A DNA stretch of 60,503 bases, from the NCBI GenBank assembly GCA_037447235.1, contig JBBIHC010000005.1, positions 1 to 60,503 of the forward strand, given 5' to 3'. Numbering within the stretch: position 1 is the stretch's first letter; the number at the start of each line of letters is the position of its first letter. Both the position numbers and the translations under genes were made by a program. Origin of the DNA: JAVZJR01 sp037447235. GTDB lineage: Archaea > Micrarchaeota > Micrarchaeia > Anstonellales > Bilamarchaeaceae. This document shows, one piece after another, positions 42,489 through 49,700 of the stretch. Under the pieces are notes generated by a model. The model saw nothing but the letters and a program-made list of their open reading frames with translations, searched no databases and was not told where the DNA came from.

Positions 42489-42707
42489 ATGAGCAATAAA
42501 CAAATAATCGAATCGGGAAGTCCCTACACCATTCAAGTAATATTTGAAGAAAGCAACAATATGTTTAAACAACCCGTTATAGGGAAACCAAACATAGTAG
42601 AGAAAGCAAGTCATCGGATTGGCGAATTTGTGTTCAAATATCTTGTTCTTAAAGGCGGCATTAAACTAACTGCCTTAACTTTATCAGAGGCAGAGGTGAA
42701 AAAATGA
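42489..42707 (+). CDS. small protein, unknown, first gene of the island
   Basis: A 72-residue protein without recognisable family. It contains PYTIQVIFEESNNMF, KASHRIGEFVFKYLVLKGGI and a C-terminal EAEVKK. AAGGTG lies about 12 nt before ATG. Codon use is visibly more AT-rich than in flanking genes. Its stop overlaps the start of the next small membrane protein (ATGA at 42704-42707), so the two are coupled. A transferred element is suggested by composition and by position directly after tRNA-Ile. Confidence 0.55.
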   Translation: MSNKQIIESGSPYTIQVIFEESNNMFKQPVIGKPNIVEKASHRIGEFVFKYLVLKGGIKLTALTLSEAEVKK

Positions 42708-42874
42708 ATATGAACATGTCATTATCTGGCCTTGCTGGTTGGGCCGCCTTAATAGCACTCTTTGCTTTAATGGCGATTACCAACTTTGCCGGTCTCTGGT
42801 GGGCGACCTGGACTATAACAATATTTCTGTTAGTGGTCGCTGGTGCGGGTATATTGCGACATGGGTTTAATTAA
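42704..42874 (+). CDS. small two-helix membrane protein
   Basis: ATG 42704 to TAA 42872-42874 encodes 56 residues with two hydrophobic helices: LAGWAALIALFALMAITNFA and WTITIFLLVVAGAGIL, joined by a tryptophan-rich turn (GLWWATW). GAGGTG precedes the start within the preceding gene. Overlap with the upstream gene implies that they work together. The architecture (small soluble protein plus two-helix membrane protein) recalls holin- or toxin-like pairs, but nothing in the sequence establishes this. Confidence 0.55.
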   Translation: MNMNMSLSGLAGWAALIALFALMAITNFAGLWWATWTITIFLLVVAGAGILRHGFN

Positions 42875-42955
42875 GGAATTATTGTAAGAAAGCGAAGGAT
42901 TAGGGAGTCGAGGGCAGGGTAATCCTTATAAATCCTAAGACAAAACAAGGATCCC

Positions 42956-43516
42956 ATGGGCAAAATATACGATGAATTTACAAAGATGCTTAAACTAGTT
43001 GGCAACTCTAGAAGAGAATTAAGGACTAAAATAGTAGAGGAATTTCTTTCTGAGAAAGGCGGTTATTGGAAAGACAACATAAAACACGTAACCCGTTATC
43101 GTTACTATGTGGAAACCTTAGCCGACGGTCGGCGTGTCTTTCTTTATCGGCCGACGTTTTTGAATAAAGGAATCGATTTCCAGGTATGGGTTGAACGATT
43201 TGATGGAACTAATGACAGGAAGCCAAGCCACGACGATATACTAAAAGATTTGACACTGAAAAAGAAAGAAGACCCTAAAAAATATCAAAAACTATTGAAA
43301 GCGATAGAACTCGTTTGGAATTGTGAAGATCCCGATAAAGTTTTATCAGAAGCTGGCGATATACATTTTAGAAAGGGCTACCCGACCGACCTTATATTGA
43401 AAGTCCTGAAATGGCTCTTTATCGAACAGGATGTAACATATTGGAATTACGATGGTAGAGGCATGCTGATGCTTGCGATATCAAAAACCGGCCCAAAAAT
43501 TACAACATCTCAGTAA
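42956..43516 (+). CDS. unknown protein beside DNA methylase, possible nuclease
   Basis: The 186-residue protein reads NSRRELRTKIVEEFLSEKGG at the N-terminus, then YRYYVETLADGRRVFLYRP and FLNKGIDFQVWVERFDG. It is basic and strand-rich, with GIDFQVWVE resembling a PD-ExK-like core only loosely. It overlaps the DNA methyltransferase gene tail-to-tail by 17 nt. Being paired with a methylase in an AT-rich island, a cognate restriction enzyme is the simplest guess; alternatives are an accessory DNA-binding protein. TATA-like CTTATAAATC lies at about 42923-42932. Confidence 0.55.
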   Translation: MGKIYDEFTKMLKLVGNSRRELRTKIVEEFLSEKGGYWKDNIKHVTRYRYYVETLADGRRVFLYRPTFLNKGIDFQVWVERFDGTNDRKPSHDDILKDLTLKKKEDPKKYQKLLKAIELVWNCEDPDKVLSEAGDIHFRKGYPTDLILKVLKWLFIEQDVTYWNYDGRGMLMLAISKTGPKITTSQ

Positions 43517-44279
43517 CTAAAGCCTCGACAAGCTGCTTCTGAACAACATCGAGACGTTTTTGTGCGATTTTTATGTACTCTTTTTCTTTATCTATCCCTA
43601 TTGAATTTCTGTTTAGCATCTTAGCCGCTACGGAGGTTGTTCCAGAACCTACAAAGGGGTCTAATATAACATCGCCTTCATTCGAAGTAGCAAGAATAAT
43701 CCGCTTAAGCAGTTCAAGTGGTTTTTGCGTTGGATGTGCGCCTGCCCATTTCTCGCTCTTTGGGGTTAATGGAATTTCCCAAACATTTCGCATTTGTTTT
43801 CCCTTGTTAAGTGTTTTCATCAGCTCGTAGTTAAATGTCCATCTCTTGTTACCGTGGTTTTTTGTAGCCCAGATCAGATGCTCAGTCGATTCCGTGAACA
43901 TCCGGCAGGTTATATTCGGCTGGGCATTTGGCTTAAACCATACAATCGAGTTGTTGATTTTTACTTCATGTATATGCTGCAATATGAAGCCGAGCTGATA
44001 GATGTTATGGAAAGAACCGCATAACCAGAAACTTCCGCCATGCTTTAGGATCCTAAGGCATTCGTTTATCCATTCCTGATTAAATTTGAAGAATTCATCT
44101 TTCGTAAATATATCCCACTCTTCAGTAAGCGTTATGTGTTTACTGTATGCCCAACCTAACCCTTTTTTCTTGGCAAGACCATACGGAGGGTCGGCAAAAA
44201 TAAGGTCAACTGACTCATTCGGCAACCTTTTGAGTTCTTCTATAGCATCGCCGCAGATCAGTTGATGTGTCGTCTTCAT
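43500..44279 (-). CDS. DNA adenine methyltransferase, DpnA-like (beta class)
   Basis: The 259-residue protein (ATG 44279) has motif IV IFADPPYGL near residue 30 and motif I ILDPFVGSGTTSVAAK near 205, the beta-class order. Shared blocks with M.DpnA-type enzymes are SFWLCGSFHNIYQLG, TCRMFTESTEHLIWA, MRNVWEIPLTP, and KWAGAHPTQKPLELL. That subgroup methylates adenine in GATC or related sites in restriction-modification systems; the target here is inference. An upstream in-frame ATG (44312) is possible. It is AT-richer than the chromosomal neighbours and convergent with the 186-residue gene. Confidence 0.88.
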   Translation of the reverse strand: MKTTHQLICGDAIEELKRLPNESVDLIFADPPYGLAKKKGLGWAYSKHITLTEEWDIFTKDEFFKFNQEWINECLRILKHGGSFWLCGSFHNIYQLGFILQHIHEVKINNSIVWFKPNAQPNITCRMFTESTEHLIWATKNHGNKRWTFNYELMKTLNKGKQMRNVWEIPLTPKSEKWAGAHPTQKPLELLKRIILATSNEGDVILDPFVGSGTTSVAAKMLNRNSIGIDKEKEYIKIAQKRLDVVQKQLVEALVTEML

Positions 44280-44482
44280 GCTTTCATTAATGAGGACTTT
44301 GTTTAAAAGCATTTTGGGTTCTCTCTGTTGGAGCCCGCATCTCAGATCGCCAGATTTGTTTGGATGGTCGTGGTTTTATCCGTTCTTAAAACAGCTACCG
44401 GCAGGTTTATAAAGACATTTCATATATTATAACTTACTATAACTAAATCTCGCAAAATAAGAAAACATTCAGGTGGGAGTCT

Positions 44483-45139
44483 ATGTGTGGAGCATCAGAC
44501 AATAAAAAAGATATGGCATCGGAACAGCTGAACAGACGTTTGCTGGACGGCGACTACGAGTTTTTTCTGGCGATGGCTAGGCAAAAGGACCTGCTGCCGG
44601 ACATCCGCCAGACCGCAAAGGACATGCTGGGCATGGCAGTCGTGCTGGCAGTACTGGACAGTTCTGGAAGAAATGCACTGCACAGGCTTCTGAAAATCGC
44701 TGAAGACAGGCAATTGCCAAAGGACTGCAGGGCATTCGCCAGGGCCGAGGCGGAAGTTCTGATTTCAGAAGAGATAAAGAGATGCGTCTCAAACGGCTGG
44801 TATACTGCCCTCATTGAGATGGAAAAAATGAAACTGCCAAAAAATTCAAAAAAGGCGGTGCGCGCCGCGATAGGCAGTGCGGCTGAAAAAGCCGTCGAAC
44901 TCTACGCCGCGGCGAACTGGCGCGAGCGGCTTCTTGAAATGGGCAGGAACGATTCACTTGACAGGAAGGCCAGGGAGCTTGCGGAAAAGGCCGCTGAAAG
45001 GCTTTCTCCGGGCGGGGATTGCAGCGCGCTCAGGAAAGACAGCATAGCGCCGCGGCAGGGTTTCCTGAAAGACCTGGAAAAACGCAAGGAAGAAAACAAG
45101 AACCTGTCAGGAAGGCTGCGCCGGATCCTTCGCCTATGA
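44483..45139 (+). CDS. helical-repeat protein, unknown
   Basis: The 218-residue protein is nearly all alpha-helical with repeated units of about 35-40 residues, each with D/N-L-P or similar (KDLLPDIRQTAKDMLG, DRQLPKDCRAFARAEAE, MKLPKNSKKAVRAA, DSLDRKARELAEKAA), as in HEAT-like solenoids. The C-terminus is strongly basic (KRKEENKNLSGRLRRILRL). GGTGGGAG sits about 8 nt before ATG, and a TATA-like TTTATAAAG at about 44407-44415. It meets scpB tail-to-tail with a 6-nt overlap. No family recognised. Confidence 0.65.
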   Translation: MCGASDNKKDMASEQLNRRLLDGDYEFFLAMARQKDLLPDIRQTAKDMLGMAVVLAVLDSSGRNALHRLLKIAEDRQLPKDCRAFARAEAEVLISEEIKRCVSNGWYTALIEMEKMKLPKNSKKAVRAAIGSAAEKAVELYAAANWRERLLEMGRNDSLDRKARELAEKAAERLSPGGDCSALRKDSIAPRQGFLKDLEKRKEENKNLSGRLRRILRL

Positions 45140-45607
45140 TGTCTGCCCGGCTGGATTCTGCCCGAAATATTTCCTGAACTTTTCAGTCAGGAAAATCTGG
45201 CTGCTTCGCCCGGATTTTTTCTGCCTCACGAAGCCGGCTTCGGTCAGCTCTTTCACATCATCATAAATCTTTGCCCCTATCCTCTTCACCAGCTCGGATT
45301 TCAGTATTCCGTCGTGCTTTGCGATGAAGGCAAGTGTCCTAAGCGATGCCCTGCTTATCTCCGCCTCCTGCGCAAATTCCTTCACCCTGTCTATGTACTC
45401 CGCTCGTATCCTGAGCTCGTACTTGCCGTCTATCTCGCTCAACTCGACAGCGCTTCCCCTTTCGTCATACTCCCTCTTCAGCTCATCCACAAGATTCTTG
45501 ACATAGCCAAGCGCGCTTATGCCGGTTATTTTCCTGAAATCGTCAAGGGAAAGCGGCCTGGCTGCCAAAAACATCGCCGCCTCTATATACCTCTTCTCCT
45601 TTTCCAT
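45134..45607 (-). CDS. scpB: segregation and condensation protein ScpB
   Basis: ScpB is the winged-helix dimer that binds the ScpA kleisin. The 157-residue protein starts KRYIEAAMFLAARPLSLDDF, the family's first winged helix (IEAALFLAxxPLxxxxL), followed by LVDELKREYDERGSAVELSE, the strand KYELRIRAEYIDRVKEFA, and LRTLAFIAKHDGILKSELV in the second winged helix. It forms a run with fap7 (1 nt apart). ScpA lies at 31424-32167; separation of the pair by 13 kb is noteworthy. Confidence 0.9.
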   Translation of the reverse strand: MEKEKRYIEAAMFLAARPLSLDDFRKITGISALGYVKNLVDELKREYDERGSAVELSEIDGKYELRIRAEYIDRVKEFAQEAEISRASLRTLAFIAKHDGILKSELVKRIGAKIYDDVKELTEAGFVRQKKSGRSSQIFLTEKFRKYFGQNPAGQTS

Positions 45608-45608
45608 T

Positions 45609-46154
45609 TTACCGACCCTGCCTGGAAGCCACTTTTTTCCTCAGTTCTTTCGAATAGTCAACTTCGTCAACAACCCGCTTTTTGTATTTCACCGCAAGCA
45701 CTATCTTCTCTGCCGCTTTTTGCGGCGTGGTTTTCGTCGTGTCAATCTCCACCGGCCTCCAGCTGTAAACCTGCTCAACCCTCTGCACGCAATAGTCCAG
45801 CAATTCAGCCTCTATGTTCTCATCTATCTTCCCCTTGCCATAATTTCTTTTTTCCAGCCTTTTCCTTAAGACATCCGGATGCGTCCTTAGAACAAACACA
45901 TAATCTGCCGGGATGACCACCTCGCAGGCAAGATGCCCTTCAACGACATAGTTGTTTTTTCCGATGAAATAGTCCTCAACGATTTTCTGCAATTTTTTGA
46001 TGTCCACAACCTTCTCGCCATCCTCTATTTCGGCAGCCCTCCTTTTGTCTATAAGTTCGGCAAGAGCCGTCTTCTTCAGCCTGAGCAGTGCGGCAACCAG
46101 TTCTGCGACTTCGCTTTTTCCGGTCCCCGGCACGCCTGTTATGACTATTCTCAT
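45609..46154 (-). CDS. adenylate kinase-like NTPase Fap7 (AK6)
   Basis: The 181-residue protein (ATG 46154) has Walker A MRIVITGVPGTGKSEVAEL, the lid/NMP-type segment YVVEGHLACEVVIPADYVFV and RTHPDVLRKRLEKRNY. The VEGHLA motif and the RxxPxxLxxRLxxRxY stretch mark the Fap7/AK6 family, which in archaea and eukaryotes acts with uS11 in small-subunit rRNA processing and has weak adenylate kinase activity. It lies immediately upstream of scpB on the same strand. Confidence 0.88.
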   Translation of the reverse strand: MRIVITGVPGTGKSEVAELVAALLRLKKTALAELIDKRRAAEIEDGEKVVDIKKLQKIVEDYFIGKNNYVVEGHLACEVVIPADYVFVLRTHPDVLRKRLEKRNYGKGKIDENIEAELLDYCVQRVEQVYSWRPVEIDTTKTTPQKAAEKIVLAVKYKKRVVDEVDYSKELRKKVASRQGR

Positions 46155-46163
46155 AAGAAACAC

Positions 46164-46508
46164 CTACAATACTTTTGACAGGAATTTTAAATAATCCTTC
46201 CCCCAGTCTAGGCTTTCCGTCCCCTTTTCCGTGATTTTATAGTACTTCCTCCTCCCGTCAAATTGCGAGGTTATGAGGCCCTCAGCCTCCAGCTTGTATA
46301 GCACGACATAGACCATTATCCTGTTGGGCCTGAAGCCGAAGTTTTTTTCTATTTCGTCATCAAGTGCGTAAGCGTACACGCTTTTTTTCTTCAGGAGCGA
46401 GAGGACGTAGAGCCAGATATTGCCTGCGGTAAGGTGATGGCTCAATCTTTTTGCCGGACCGGTCCCCGGATTTTTGACAACGCTTTTTTTTGTTTTTGCG
46501 CCGGCCAT
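46164..46508 (-). CDS. PadR-family transcriptional regulator
   Basis: The 114-residue protein has a winged helix of PadR type: NIWLYVLSLLKKKSVYAYAL, DDEIEKNFGFRPNRIMVYVV, LYKLEAEGLITSQFDGRRKY, YKITEKG. The YxLxxLExEGLI and RKYYxITxxG blocks are the family's recognition helix and wing. The long C-terminal dimerisation domain is short here. Divergent from the GNAT gene with about 20 nt to its longest frame, so self-regulation or control of that gene is possible. Confidence 0.87.
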   Translation of the reverse strand: MAGAKTKKSVVKNPGTGPAKRLSHHLTAGNIWLYVLSLLKKKSVYAYALDDEIEKNFGFRPNRIMVYVVLYKLEAEGLITSQFDGRRKYYKITEKGTESLDWGKDYLKFLSKVL

Positions 46509-46528
46509 AACAATCATATGATAGAAGA

Positions 46529-47182
46529 ATGGTTTTAAACTATTGTCCCATATATAAAAATCGCTGTCAGCCGGGACCGGTGTGCACGATGGACGAGAAA
46601 TTTTTGGTTACCCCTGATGAAAAAGAGGCTTCGAAGGAGGAGCAGAAGGCCCAAAAGAAGAAAGAGATAAAGTTCTCCAGGCTTTTTGATGAGGACCAGG
46701 TTGAGATAAAATTGCTGGATGCCGAGGATGTTGACGATGCGCTGGCAGTCATGAAGAAGTGCGCATTTGAGGTCACCAGGAACGAGGTCTTCAAGGTGAT
46801 ATCGTACGGGACGAGCTTCGGGTGCTACGACAACAGGATGCTTGTTGCAGTTGGCCTTTCCTGGCCCGCGTCCTACGACCCGGAAAAAAAGGCATTGACA
46901 GCCAGGGGAGAGCAAAACGCGCTCTATCTTGAAGAACCGGCCGTTCTTCTGATGTACGAAGGCTACGGCCTGCGAAGGGTTCTTGTGAAGGCGAGGGAAG
47001 GGCTGGCAAGGGAGCGCGGTTTTAGCCACATCATTGCATACCTGGATGCTGACACGCCGAAAAAAAGCATAGAGGAATATATAAAGGAATCCGGCTCGCA
47101 GCTGGAAAAGGTTTATCTTGAGCATGGGTTCTCTTTCGTTTCCACGCCCCAGGGAGTTTTGGCATTCAAGAAAGTAAGGTGA
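46529..47182 (+). CDS. GNAT-like acyltransferase
   Basis: The fold order suggests a GNAT acetyltransferase: VEIKLLDAEDVDDALAVMKK (beta 1-alpha 1), GCYDNRMLVAVGLSWP (beta 2-3 region), ALYLEEPAVLLMYEGYGLRR (beta 4 and pyrophosphate loop, with YGLRRVLV in place of GxGxA), FSHIIAYLDADTP, and LEKVYLEHGFSFVSTPQGVL. The substrate is unknown. Two starts compete: ATG 46529 gives a Cys-rich lead (YCPIYKNRCQPGPVC), while ATG 46589 lies about 30 nt after TATATAAAAA (46552-46561), fitting a leaderless start. I keep the longer form with doubt. Confidence 0.6.
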   Translation: MVLNYCPIYKNRCQPGPVCTMDEKFLVTPDEKEASKEEQKAQKKKEIKFSRLFDEDQVEIKLLDAEDVDDALAVMKKCAFEVTRNEVFKVISYGTSFGCYDNRMLVAVGLSWPASYDPEKKALTARGEQNALYLEEPAVLLMYEGYGLRRVLVKAREGLARERGFSHIIAYLDADTPKKSIEEYIKESGSQLEKVYLEHGFSFVSTPQGVLAFKKVR

Positions 47183-47186
47183 ATTT

Positions 47187-48998
47187 TTGGCGAGGAATTT
47201 TTTGCTTTTGCTTATTGCGGTTCTTTCCAGCCATTTATTTGCCTGCGCCGGCAATATCACCATGCCCCTGGCGGCGCTGACTGATTCGAACACAGGCGGC
47301 ATCGTCAATGTTTACATAGAGGCTTTTCCATCGGAAGGAAGGGAAGTGCTTGTCTCCATCCCGCCATATTACGGCACCGATCTTCAGCGCTCCGTTTCTG
47401 ACGCAGCGGACTATGCAGGCATTGAAAACTGCACCGTTGTCGTGAGATTCGGCAAGTTCTCGGATTATATGGAAGGGCCGAGCGCCGGCGCCGCGTTTGC
47501 TGCCGCACTTTACGCCCTTCGTCACAATGTCTCCTTTGTCCATATGCCTGTAATAACAGGGGTGCTTGGGCCGGGCGGCAGTATTACGCCGGTCGGCGGA
47601 ACATACGAAAAGGCGATGGCAGCAGCGAAGGCAGGAATACCGTTTTTTGTCTGCCCGGAGCACACTGTGTATGATTATGTCGTGCTCAGGCAGGTTGAGA
47701 AAAAAACCGGCATGCGCATAATATATATAAATAATATGAACGAGGTACTGGACTTCCTGATTTACAACAAGACGCCTTCAAAAGGGCCCGGGCTCTCTTA
47801 CTCCCCCGAGGCTGAGCATGTTGCCGATTACCCGGCGGACGCCAACTCAGCCGCCTTCCTTTCAATTGCAAGAAAAATGGCCGGCCGCGCAAACGATATG
47901 CGGCTGGAGTTGCGGAAAGAAAATGCGGAGGAGTGGATACACGAGTATTATCTCGCGCTGCTGGACGACTGCGAAAAACTTTTCGGGAAGAATTATGTTT
48001 ATACCGCGGCGAACAACGCCTTCCTTGCTTATGTTGACATGAAGACGCTGGCTTTTGTTTATGGAGTTGCGCCGGATTATCGCGGGGAAAAGGAGTATGT
48101 GGAAAGCTGCATTTCTGGGCTTGAAAGGCCGTTGATGACAAAAGAAAACCTTGAGTGGGTTGTCGCTTTTGACCTGAGGAAGGCGTGGGCGGAGGACAAT
48201 CTCCGCAGGAGCAACCTTTCGGAAAAGCACCTTGCCGAGGAAGAGTGGTTTTTCTACCACGATCTTGTTTATGCCGAGGCGTGGTGCCTTGCCGCGAGGG
48301 ATTTTGCGGCAGCGGCGATAGAAAAAAACCGGGCGGTGAATGCCCCGGCAGAAGTGGACGAAAGCCTTTTTGCCGATATTGCATCCGATTATCTCAAAAG
48401 GGCGAATTCCACGGCCCACAGCAGCGACACCAAAAGACGTTTTGAGATTGCAAAAAGGCTTTATGACGAGGGCAGGTATGCCGCGGCAATTTTTGATTTC
48501 GCGTATGTTGTCTCAATGGATGAGAGCGCCGCCGCCCTGGCAGGGATGGATGATGCTGAAATTGAGAATGAAGTGCAAAAAATGCTTGCGGCAAAGCCGG
48601 ATTTCATGTGGCCGGATATTTACAGGAGCCAGGCGGTTTTCCTTACAGGCATCAAAAATCCAGATTATCTGACAGCATACCAGCTTTTTGCATTCTCAAA
48701 CGAGCTTGATGCAGCGCTCGCCGAAATGTTTGATGCGGCAAAGCCCATACCAAAAGCTGAAACTGAACCCAAAAATGGCCCGGGATATGGCAGCTGCGAT
48801 ATCATCCCTGTTGCGGCCGCACTGCTAGCAACATTTATATTGTTTGCCGTTGTTCTACTATACATCCTCCAAAAAACAAAAAGGCGATCGCATGAAAGAG
48901 AGCATAAGCCGTCTTATCGAGCTTCTGGCAGAGAGAGAAAACGTTTCGCTGAAGGCAGACTACCTGAAGGGAAAGATGCAGGACGAAAAGAATCCTGA
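47187..48998 (+). CDS. secreted Lon-like S16 serine protease (COG1750 type)
   Basis: Begins at TTG 47187 with AAGGTGA 5-10 nt upstream. Residues 1-20 form a signal peptide (LLLLIAVLSSHLFACAG). The S16 Lon protease domain follows directly: nucleophile in GPSAGAAFAAALYAL near residue 98, catalytic lysine in GGTYEKAMAAAKAGI near 142. A helical region of about 350 residues leads to a membrane helix near 545-570 (IIPVAAALLATFILFAVVLL). There is no AAA+ module. The tail after the helix overlaps the next gene by 107 nt and looks like out-of-frame sequence. Membrane-bound, outside-facing protease is inferred. Confidence 0.83.
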   Translation: MARNFLLLLIAVLSSHLFACAGNITMPLAALTDSNTGGIVNVYIEAFPSEGREVLVSIPPYYGTDLQRSVSDAADYAGIENCTVVVRFGKFSDYMEGPSAGAAFAAALYALRHNVSFVHMPVITGVLGPGGSITPVGGTYEKAMAAAKAGIPFFVCPEHTVYDYVVLRQVEKKTGMRIIYINNMNEVLDFLIYNKTPSKGPGLSYSPEAEHVADYPADANSAAFLSIARKMAGRANDMRLELRKENAEEWIHEYYLALLDDCEKLFGKNYVYTAANNAFLAYVDMKTLAFVYGVAPDYRGEKEYVESCISGLERPLMTKENLEWVVAFDLRKAWAEDNLRRSNLSEKHLAEEEWFFYHDLVYAEAWCLAARDFAAAAIEKNRAVNAPAEVDESLFADIASDYLKRANSTAHSSDTKRRFEIAKRLYDEGRYAAAIFDFAYVVSMDESAAALAGMDDAEIENEVQKMLAAKPDFMWPDIYRSQAVFLTGIKNPDYLTAYQLFAFSNELDAALAEMFDAAKPIPKAETEPKNGPGYGSCDIIPVAAALLATFILFAVVLLYILQKTKRRSHEREHKPSYRASGRERKRFAEGRLPEGKDAGRKES

Positions 48999-49680
48999 TT
49001 TTGCGTCGCTTTCAAACAGGCTCAAACTGCTTGATGACGAGATCCTGAGGCTTACGAGCGAGATTGACAGCAATAAAATTCCTTTCTACCTGATCGGCTT
49101 TGACGAGCTGGTTGCGACCGAAAGCGGGCTCAATGTTCCCCCTGAAGAGAAAGCCGCGGCGGTAGAAAGCAAAAGCGGCGCGGTTTTCACGGCAATAAAA
49201 AATCGGTTGCAGTTGATGAAAAAAAACCTGGAGCTGAAGAACGAGCTGGCAGACACCCTCATTTTTATTCATTCTTACGAAGATGCCGCCTTAAAAGAGA
49301 AGGCGCTTCTTTCAATAAAATCAGGAAAGCCGCTTGATATGGAGCTTGATCCGGCAGACGAAAAGAGCAAAAGGCTGGCGGACCTGCTTTTCAGGCTCGG
49401 GCTTTATTCAACTTCAGCGCAGAAGAAATACGTTGTTTTGCGGGACATCATCTGGCTTGAGGGCGAAGAAGCGAAAAAAATGGAGCAGGTGCTTGCCGAG
49501 CTTGCCGATTTGGAGCCTTCGCTTCAATGGAAAAACGCGCAGCGGCAGATAAAAACATTCACCGAAGCAGAAGAAAAAGAATTCGCTGAAGTGCAGAAAA
49601 AGTATCTTGAGCTGCTGAAAATCAGGGACAAACTTGTGGAAGACTACAAGAAAAAGGACTCTGCTGTGCAATTTACCTGA
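48892..49680 (+). CDS. coiled-coil protein, unknown
   Basis: ATG 48892 follows AAAAAGGCG by a few nt and gives 262 residues, lysine- and glutamate-rich with long heptad stretches (SISRLIELLAERENVSLKAD, LSNRLKLLDDEILRLTSEID, MEQVLAELADLEPS, EFAEVQKKYLELLKIRDKLV). No signal peptide or membrane span is seen. It starts inside the 3' end of the protease gene in another frame, so the two are co-transcribed. The function is unknown. Confidence 0.65.
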   Translation: MKESISRLIELLAERENVSLKADYLKGKMQDEKNPDFASLSNRLKLLDDEILRLTSEIDSNKIPFYLIGFDELVATESGLNVPPEEKAAAVESKSGAVFTAIKNRLQLMKKNLELKNELADTLIFIHSYEDAALKEKALLSIKSGKPLDMELDPADEKSKRLADLLFRLGLYSTSAQKKYVVLRDIIWLEGEEAKKMEQVLAELADLEPSLQWKNAQRQIKTFTEAEEKEFAEVQKKYLELLKIRDKLVEDYKKKDSAVQFT

Positions 49681-49700
49681 TTTTCCATTTCGCCAGATTT

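Noticed and set aside
42417..44482. Flanking att repeats showing site-specific integration at tRNA-Ile
   Set aside because: I looked for a copy of the tRNA-Ile 3' end around 44280-44480 and found none; no integrase gene is present either.
47686..48384. 232-codon minus-strand frame opposite the Lon-like protease
   Set aside because: Proline/arginine/cysteine-rich shadow of the protease gene; no homology and no start context.
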